A stretch of DNA of 5,135 nt. Origin: CADCVW01 sp035644935 (GTDB lineage: Bacteria; Pseudomonadota; Alphaproteobacteria; Sphingomonadales; Sphingomonadaceae). A model generated the notes under the pieces. That model had not been told where the DNA came from. It did no database searches and saw nothing but the letters and a program-made list of their open reading frames with translations. The stretch lies in the NCBI GenBank assembly GCA_035644935.1, contig DASQNO010000026.1, forward strand, positions 1 through 5,135. Reading direction: 5' to 3'. Shown here piece after piece: positions 1-4,457 of this stretch (its first letter is position 1; each line of letters starts with the position of its first letter). The translations under genes were made by a program, and so were the position numbers.

Positions 1-1
1 G

Positions 2-817
2 GCGCTGAACGTGTCGCAGCCATCCGTTTCCAAGATGCTGCGGCACGCGGAGTCGCTGCTGGGCTTTCCGCTGTTCGAGCGCACCGCGGGCGGACTGGTC
101 GCGACCGAGGACGCGCATGCGCTGTTCACGGAGGTCGGCGAAATCCAGGACCGTGTCTATGCTCTGCGCGAGGCGGGGCGGAACCTGAAGCGCGGCGCGG
201 GGGGCACCTTGCGCGTGTCGGCGCTGCCGTCGCTGGCGCTGGACGCGCTGCCCAGCGCAGTGGCGCGGTTCGCGGCCAGCCGTCCGGGCGTGCGGTTCGA
301 CCTGCAGACGGTCCACCACGACGACCTGCTGCGCAAGTTGTACGAGCGCGAGACGGACGTGGCGATCGCCACGCACGTGCCGCCCGCCGCGCCGATCGGC
401 CACCGGACGGTCGGCGGGGGCGAGCTGGTGGTGCTGTACCGCGAGGCGGACATGCCGGGCGCGCCGGCGCGGGTGGCGCTGGACACGCTACGGGGGCGCC
501 CGTTCGTCAGCCTGACGGCGAGCGGGCCGCTGGGACAGATGTTCGCGGCCGAGCTCGGGCGGCTGGAGATCGAGCCGGACGAAATCGTGTCGGCGCGGAC
601 GTTCTATATCGCGTCGGCGCTGGTGCGGCTGGGGGTCGGCATGGCGGTGGTCGACAGCTTCACCGCCGCCGCGGCGGCGCGCGAGCCGGGGCTGGCGATG
701 CGGCCGCTCGATCCGCCGCTGGCGTTCGGGGTGCACGCCATGTTCCTGCTAAACCGGCCGCCGGCGGCGCTGGCGAGCGAGTTCCTGAAGACGTTCGCGC
801 AGGTAATCGCGGGGTGA
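2..817 (+). CDS. LysR-type transcriptional regulator, 5' partial; candidate regulator of the D-glutamate genes
   Basis: A cytoplasmic DNA-binding regulator, open at the left edge; 271 residues are visible. The frame begins A-L-N-V-S-Q-P-S-V-S-K, the recognition part of the LysR winged helix-turn-helix, followed by LLGFPLFERT, the standard LysR wing signature. The GTG at 11 is an internal valine of this motif, not a start; about 25 to 30 N-terminal residues are missing compared with the usual length near 300. A linker helix follows, and the effector-binding domain (LysR_substrate, periplasmic-binding-protein fold) starts around visible residue 68 with GTLRVSALPS and runs to the end. It lies directly upstream of dgcN/dgcA in the same direction, whereas LysR genes are often divergent from their targets. 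In characterised D-glutamate loci a regulator named DgcR activates dgcN and dgcA, so this gene is a candidate counterpart. The family call is firm; the target and effector are inferred from position only. Confidence 0.93.
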   Translation, partial: ALNVSQPSVSKMLRHAESLLGFPLFERTAGGLVATEDAHALFTEVGEIQDRVYALREAGRNLKRGAGGTLRVSALPSLALDALPSAVARFAASRPGVRFDLQTVHHDDLLRKLYERETDVAIATHVPPAAPIGHRTVGGGELVVLYREADMPGAPARVALDTLRGRPFVSLTASGPLGQMFAAELGRLEIEPDEIVSARTFYIASALVRLGVGMAVVDSFTAAAAAREPGLAMRPLDPPLAFGVHAMFLLNRPPAALASEFLKTFAQVIAG

Positions 818-834
818 TCGCGGCGGGCCGCGAT
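817..834 (+). terminator. Stem-loop at the end of the LysR gene, possible terminator
   Basis: A perfect 8-base-pair inverted repeat, ATCGCGGC (817-824) and GCCGCGAT (827-834), with a GG loop, begins on the last base of the LysR stop codon. No T-rich tract follows, so it does not meet the classical intrinsic-terminator pattern. It may still stabilise the mRNA 3' end or assist termination. Low certainty. Confidence 0.35.
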
Positions 835-862
835 ATCCGGCGTTCGAAAGAGAACGGACGTT

Positions 863-926
863 CCCCGGCGTAGGCCGGGGTCCAGTCGTGCCGCTGGTGT
901 CACTGGGGCCCCGGCCTACGCCGGGG
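863..926. repeat. Facing pair of REP-like palindromic repeats (BIME-like unit)
   Basis: Two 18-base elements lie in opposite orientation: CCCCGGCGTAGGCCGGGG at 863-880 and its exact reverse complement at 909-926. Each is itself a hairpin (7-bp stem CCCCGGC/GCCGGGG; loop GTAG or CTAC). The two can also pair with each other, extended inward by CCAGT (882-886) with ACTGG (902-906), to give one long stem with a short loop. This architecture, two inverted copies of a short GC-rich palindrome in an intergenic gap, is that of dispersed REP/BIME elements in proteobacterial genomes. It separates the regulator gene from dgcN and could act as a transcription or mRNA-stability boundary. No transposase or RAYT gene is present in the window. 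Confidence 0.8.
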
Positions 927-948
927 CACAAGAGGGATAACGGCTGGC

Positions 949-989
949 TATGCGGCCTAGCGCAACGAATATGCGCCAGCGCGGCGCAT
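949..989 (+). promoter_or_regulatory. Candidate operator upstream of dgcN: 21-base-phased repeats plus an inverted repeat
   Basis: TATGCGGCCTAGCGC (949-963) recurs almost exactly as TATGCGCCAGCGC (970-982), start to start 21 bases apart, or two helical turns. The first copy contains TGCG-N6-CGCA (951-964). The second is part of a 19-base inverted repeat, ATGCGCC (971-977), a 5-base spacer, then GGCGCAT (983-989). Phased, partly palindromic sites just upstream of a target gene are typical of LysR-family binding regions. A strict T-N11-A box is not obvious, and I see no convincing -35/-10 pair in the gap. The site is proposed from pattern alone. Confidence 0.35.
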
Positions 990-1008
990 GCCGCGATACG
1001 CGTTCTCC

Positions 1009-2043
1009 ATGATCCCGGCGCCTTTTCTCCTCTACCTTGGCCACAGCGCGGACCCGCTGGGCATCAAGACATCGCGCGGGGTTGCGGCGTTTCGGCCGGA
1101 CGATTGCGTGGGAGAGTTCCGGCACGACGATTGCCCGCAGACGCTGGACCTGCGCCGGATGGGCATGGCGGAGGCGGTCGCGGCGGGGGCGCGGACGCTG
1201 GTGCTGGGGATCGCGGGACCCGGCGGGCGGATGGGCGCCGAACTGGTTGCGGACGCGGCGCTCGCGCTGGAGGCGGGGATGAACGTCGCGTCGGGGCTGC
1301 ATCAGCGGTTGCGGGACGAGCCGCGGCTGGTGGCGCTGGCGGAGGCCAAGGGCCTGCGGCTGTTCGACGTGCGCGATCCGCCGGCGGACTTGCCCGTGGG
1401 CACGGGGGCGCCGCGCGCGGGCCACCGGCTGCTGACGGTGGGCACCGATTGCTCGGTGGGCAAGATGTACGCGACGCTGGCGTTGACCCAGGGGCTGCGG
1501 GGGCGGGGGATCGCCGCCGATTTCCGCGCCACGGGGCAGACGGGCATATTGATCGCGGGCAGCGGCGTGCCGGTGGACGCGGTGGTCGCGGACTTCATTT
1601 CCGGCGCGATCGAGGCGCTCAGCCCTGCGCGGCACGACGGGGGGTGGGACCTGATCGAAGGGCAGGGGTCGTTGTTCCACCCGTCGTTCGCTGGCGTGTC
1701 GACGGGGCTGCTGCACGGTGCGCAGCCCGAAGCGCTGGTGCTGTGCCACGATCCATCGCGGACCGAGATGCGCGGGTTGTCCGGGCGGGGCTTGCCTGGC
1801 CTCGCGGAGTGCATGGAGCGCAACCTGCAGGTCGCGCGGCTGACCAGCCCGGACGTGCGGGCGGTGGGCGTGTGTCTTAACACGTCGGCGATGGAGCCCG
1901 GCGCCGCCGAGCGGCTGTGCGCGCGGACCGAGGACGCGCTGGGCCTGCCGTGCACCGATCCGGTGGCCTTCGGGGTCGAAGCGATTTTGGACGAACTTCT
2001 ATGCCTCGCACCCTCCACGCGCGCCACGACCGCTTCGCGCTAG
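1009..2043 (+). CDS. dgcN: D-glutamate N-acetyltransferase DgcN family protein (DUF1611)
   Basis: A predicted cytoplasmic enzyme of 344 residues. Characterised DgcN acetylates D-glutamate to N-acetyl-D-glutamate, the first step of the DgcN-DgcA D-glutamate catabolic route. The N-terminal domain opens with PFLLYLGHSADPLGIKTSRG, and LVLGIAGPGGRM follows at about residues 64-75. The C-terminal DUF1611 domain has a P-loop-like GTDCSVGK at 145-152, FRATGQTG near 172-179, and EGQGSLFHPSF at about 217-227. I chose the ATG at 1009 because family members begin directly with this first strand; an in-frame ATG at 988 would add seven residues. Neither start has a clear Shine-Dalgarno sequence. The last 14 codons and the stop overlap dgcA, leaving a tail rich in A, T, S and R that is probably dispensable. 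Family membership is clear; exact substrate specificity rests on homology and the adjacent dgcA. Confidence 0.88.
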   Translation: MIPAPFLLYLGHSADPLGIKTSRGVAAFRPDDCVGEFRHDDCPQTLDLRRMGMAEAVAAGARTLVLGIAGPGGRMGAELVADAALALEAGMNVASGLHQRLRDEPRLVALAEAKGLRLFDVRDPPADLPVGTGAPRAGHRLLTVGTDCSVGKMYATLALTQGLRGRGIAADFRATGQTGILIAGSGVPVDAVVADFISGAIEALSPARHDGGWDLIEGQGSLFHPSFAGVSTGLLHGAQPEALVLCHDPSRTEMRGLSGRGLPGLAECMERNLQVARLTSPDVRAVGVCLNTSAMEPGAAERLCARTEDALGLPCTDPVAFGVEAILDELLCLAPSTRATTASR

Positions 2044-2990
2044 CCCGCCCGTTCCGGATGGCGCGGGGCACCAAGACGGTGGCCGAGGTGATCACGGTGA
2101 CTGTGAGCGAGGGCGGCGTCACGGGCCGGGGCGAGGGCGTGCCGTACCCGCGCTACGGTGAGAGCATCGAAGCGGCTCTTGCGGCGGTGGCGGGCGTGCG
2201 GCGCGCGATCGAGGCGCGCGCGGGGCGCGCGGAACTGCTGGAACTGCTGGGGCCCGGAGCGGCGCGCAACGGGGTGGACTGCGCGCTGTGGGACCTCGAG
2301 GCGCGGCTGTCGGGCCGCGACGTTGCGGCCATGCTGAGCGCGGCACCGCCGGGACGGATCGCGAGCGCGCTGACCATCGGCATCGACACGCCGGGCGCGA
2401 TGGCGGCGGAGGCCGTGCGGCTGGCGGGCGCGCCATTGATCAAGGTCAAGGTCGATGCGGAGAACCCGGCGGCGCGCGTCCGGGCGGTGCGCGCGGCGGC
2501 GCCCGGGGCGGTGCTGATCGTCGATCCCAACGAGAGCTGGGATCGGGCGCTGATGGAGGCGATGCAGGACGTTCTGCGCGACGCGGGCGTGGCGCTGCTC
2601 GAGCAGCCGGTGCCGGCGGGGGAGGATGCGTGGCTGGAGGGGTTCGCGCCGGCGGTGCCGATCTGCGCGGACGAGGCGGTGCATGTCGCCGCCGACCTCG
2701 ACGTCGTCGCGCGGCGATATCAGGTGGTGAACGTCAAGCTGGACAAGGCGGGCGGGCTGACCGCGGCGATGGAGCTGGCGCACGCGGCGCGGGCGCGGGG
2801 CCTGGGGCTGATGACCGGGTGCATGATCAGCTCGTCGCTGTCGATCGCGCCGGCGCTGCACGTCGCGGCGATGTCCGACTTCGTCGATCTTGACGGGCCG
2901 GTGTGGCTCGCGGAGGATCGCCCGGGCGGGGTGCGGGACGAGGGCGGGATGATGGCGCCGCCCGTAGCGGGGTTTTGGGGGACGGGATGA
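2001..2990 (+). CDS. dgcA: N-acetyl-D-glutamate racemase DgcA (enolase superfamily, dipeptide-epimerase type)
   Basis: A predicted cytoplasmic Mg-dependent racemase of 329 residues, normal length for the family. Characterised DgcA converts N-acetyl-D-glutamate to N-acetyl-L-glutamate. The N-terminal capping domain (about 1-115) begins MPRTLHARHDRFALARPF. The barrel holds the complete catalytic set of the muconate-lactonizing subgroup: the K-x-K base pair K148/K150 in PLIKVKVD; metal ligands D175 (IVDPNES), E201 (LLEQPVP) and D224 (CADEAV); the opposite-face lysine K246 (NVKLDKAGG); and a substrate-side loop with MTGCMISSSL (271-280) and DLDG (296-299). The start is ATG 2001, preceded by a weak GGACGA at 1989-1994; an in-frame ATG at 1917 would only add a non-homologous peptide out of frame with dgcN. 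The 43-base overlap with dgcN implies one mRNA and coupled translation. The alternative is an L-Ala-D/L-Glu epimerase of peptidoglycan recycling; the dgcN neighbour favours DgcA. Confidence 0.88.
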   Translation: MPRTLHARHDRFALARPFRMARGTKTVAEVITVTVSEGGVTGRGEGVPYPRYGESIEAALAAVAGVRRAIEARAGRAELLELLGPGAARNGVDCALWDLEARLSGRDVAAMLSAAPPGRIASALTIGIDTPGAMAAEAVRLAGAPLIKVKVDAENPAARVRAVRAAAPGAVLIVDPNESWDRALMEAMQDVLRDAGVALLEQPVPAGEDAWLEGFAPAVPICADEAVHVAADLDVVARRYQVVNVKLDKAGGLTAAMELAHAARARGLGLMTGCMISSSLSIAPALHVAAMSDFVDLDGPVWLAEDRPGGVRDEGGMMAPPVAGFWGTG

Positions 2991-3010
2991 GGATGGCGGC
3001 GCTTCTTGAA

Positions 3011-3119
3011 CCCCTCCCCTTTAGGGGAGGGGCTGGGGTGGGGCAGGGTGTCCACCCGGCATGATTGAGACCGCTGACGTGACAGGCCCCACCCCAACCC
3101 CTCCCCCGAGGGGGAGGGG
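3011..3119. repeat. Facing pair of C/G-rich palindromic repeats spanning the symporter start
   Basis: Copy 1 (3011-3043) is a hairpin, CCCCTCCCCT-TT-AGGGGAGGGG (3011-3032), followed by CTGGGGTGGGG. Copy 2 (3087-3119) is the same element inverted: CCCCACCCCAA, then a hairpin CCCCTCCCCC-GA-GGGGGAGGGG (3098-3119). Each stem has 10 perfect pairs. The copies can also pair with each other, with 3029-3044 matching 3086-3101 at all but one position, leaving a loop that contains the symporter ATG at 3061. This element differs in sequence from the pair at 863-926. In six-frame view it gives peptides of the PSPSPKGEG / TPTPPPRGRG kind, which I recognise as a common intergenic-repeat shadow in alphaproteobacteria. 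No T tract follows copy 1, so it is not a classical terminator of dgcA. Confidence 0.85.
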
Positions 3120-4365
3120 CTACTTAGGACATTGGTTCGCGATTCCGCTGTGGAAGCGGGTGTTGGGCGCGCTCGTCCTCGGGTTGCTGTTTGCGCTGAT
3201 CTGGCCGGCGGGGACGCCGTATGTGCAGTTCATGGGCGACCTGTTCGTGCGCGCGATCCGGATGCTGGTGGCGCCCATCGTGCTGGTGACGATCGCCAGC
3301 GGCATCACCGCGCTGGCCGATCCGAAGCGGTTGGGGAGCCTGGGCGGGCGGACGATCGGGCTATTCGCCTGCACCACCGTGATCGCGGTGTCCGTGGGCA
3401 TGGCCGTGGCCACCCTGGTGCGGCCGGGCGTCGGCGCGGCGCTGGGGACGGCGGCGCCGCACGTGTTCACCAAACCCGTGACGCCGTACGAGCAGCTGAT
3501 CGGCATCGTGCCGCTCAATATCGTGGAAGCGCTGGGCAAGGGCGACATGCTGGCGCTGATATTCGTCGCCATCCTGCTGGGGGTCGGCACGGTGGTGGCG
3601 GGGGAGGCGGGACGGCCGTTCGCGCGGGGGCTGCAGTCGATGTCGGCCGTGCTGCTGAAAGTCGTCGGGATCGTCATGGAGGCGACGCCGTTCGGGGTGT
3701 TCGCGCTGATCGCCAATGCGGTGGCGACGAACGGCGCGGCGGTGTTCGTCAATGTCGGCTGGCTGGCGCTGGCGGTGGTGATCGGGTCGGCGATCCAGCT
3801 GCTGGTGGTGCACAGTCTGCTGCTGCGCTTTGTCGCGCGCCTGCCGGTGCTGCCGTTCTTCCGCGGCATCGTGGACGCGCTGGCGGTGGCGTTTTCGACC
3901 GCGTCGAGTTCGGCGACGCTGCCCGTCGCGATGCGGGTGGCGGAAAAGAATCTGGGCGTCGGGCGCCCGATCTTTTCCACCGTGCTGCCGCTGGGCGCAA
4001 GCATCGGCAAGGACGGCACGGCGATGTATGTCGGGCTGCTCAGCCTGTTCGCGCTGCAGGCGTTCGCCGTGCCCATGACGCCGGCGATCTACGCGCTGGT
4101 GCTGCTGACCGGCGCGCTGGCGGCGTTCGGGACGGCACCGGTGCCGTCGGCGTCCTTGTTCATGCTGGCCGCGGTGCTGTCGGCGGTGGGCGTGGCGCCG
4201 GAGCAGACAGCGCTGGTGGTGGGTTTCGTGCTGCCCTTCGACCGCCTGCTCGACATGACGCGCACGGTGCCCAGCGCCAGCGCCAACCTGGCCGTGGCGA
4301 CCACGGTGGCGCGATGGGAAGGCGAGTTGGACGAGGTGCGGTACCGGTCGCGGGCGGATGAATAG
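3061..4365 (+). CDS. Glutamate/dicarboxylate:cation symporter family protein (SDF/DAACS) with altered cation-site residues
   Basis: A predicted inner-membrane secondary transporter of 434 residues with the glutamate-transporter fold. Visible landmarks are TM1 (LGALVLGLLFALIW, about 34-48), the TM2 motif GDLFVRAIRMLVAPIV (59-74), the HP1 loop with S282-S284 and TLPV, TM7 with DGT (318-320), the HP2 loop GTAPVP (357-362), and TM8 DMTRT with D398, R401 and T402. Those TM8 residues match the substrate-binding D394/R397/T398 of archaeal GltPh, so an acidic amino acid or dicarboxylate substrate is plausible. The usual NMDGT is GKDGT (G316, K317), and the TM8 equivalents of GltPh N401 and D405 are S405 and N409. 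ATG 3061 is the only ATG upstream of TM1 after the in-frame stop at 3022. Residues about 9-20 come from a palindromic repeat; GTG 3079 is an alternative, and GTG 3160 would clip TM1. Its place 70 bases after dgcA suggests D- or L-glutamate import. Family is certain, substrate inferred. Confidence 0.9.
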   Translation: MIETADVTGPTPTPPPRGRGYLGHWFAIPLWKRVLGALVLGLLFALIWPAGTPYVQFMGDLFVRAIRMLVAPIVLVTIASGITALADPKRLGSLGGRTIGLFACTTVIAVSVGMAVATLVRPGVGAALGTAAPHVFTKPVTPYEQLIGIVPLNIVEALGKGDMLALIFVAILLGVGTVVAGEAGRPFARGLQSMSAVLLKVVGIVMEATPFGVFALIANAVATNGAAVFVNVGWLALAVVIGSAIQLLVVHSLLLRFVARLPVLPFFRGIVDALAVAFSTASSSATLPVAMRVAEKNLGVGRPIFSTVLPLGASIGKDGTAMYVGLLSLFALQAFAVPMTPAIYALVLLTGALAAFGTAPVPSASLFMLAAVLSAVGVAPEQTALVVGFVLPFDRLLDMTRTVPSASANLAVATTVARWEGELDEVRYRSRADE

Positions 4366-4457
4366 CGGCTTTCCCGCGCGCAAACGTTTCGACCAACGGG
4401 CACGCCCGTTCTGCGAACGGCGGCGGCGTCCGGCCACCGGCGCGTTAGGGTAAAGCG
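4366..4457 (+). other. Intergenic gap with a small hairpin before the sensor kinase
   Basis: This 92-base stretch holds a perfect inverted repeat, AACGGGC (4395-4401), AC, GCCCGTT (4404-4410), and the 8-base palindrome AAACGTTT (4382-4389). The hairpin has no following T tract, so it is either a weak terminator for the symporter or an operator for the kinase. I see no convincing promoter hexamers. The bases AGGGTAAAGCG just before ATG 4458 offer only a weak ribosome-binding site. Confidence 0.4.

Noticed and set aside
11..13. GTG at 11 as the true start of the LysR gene
   Set aside because: It encodes the valine inside the helix-turn-helix (N-V-S-Q-P), and the frame is open to the left edge, so the true start lies outside the window.
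863..926. Classical rho-independent terminator
   Set aside because: The stems are strong but no run of T follows either hairpin, and the paired inverted copies fit a dispersed REP-like repeat better.
916..1749. A - strand open frame of 277 codons opposite dgcN
   Set aside because: The product is R/H/Q/P-rich with no domain; it is an antisense shadow of dgcN caused by high third-position G/C.
888..1880. A + strand open frame of 330 codons overlapping dgcN
   Set aside because: Its translation is a low-complexity run of G, A and R, typical of a shifted frame of a GC-rich gene, and it shares its span with a clear DgcN protein.
1917..2000. A longer dgcA beginning at ATG 1917
   Set aside because: The extra 28 residues are G/R-rich, unlike the family, and are simply dgcN read in another frame; homology begins at ATG 2001.
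2040..2861. A - strand open frame of 273 codons opposite dgcA
   Set aside because: Arginine- and histidine-rich antisense shadow; dgcA on the + strand has every catalytic motif.
863..3119. CRISPR array from repeated palindromes
   Set aside because: The repeats are of two unrelated types, inverted rather than direct, and only two copies each; there are no spacer-sized regular intervals.
3132..4361. A + strand open frame of 409 codons in another frame of the symporter
   Set aside because: Gly/Ala/Arg repeat-like composition and no transmembrane pattern; the frame from 3061 gives a complete SDF-family transporter.
3361..4437. A - strand open frame of 358 codons opposite the symporter
   Set aside because: R/H/Q-rich antisense shadow with no recognisable domain.
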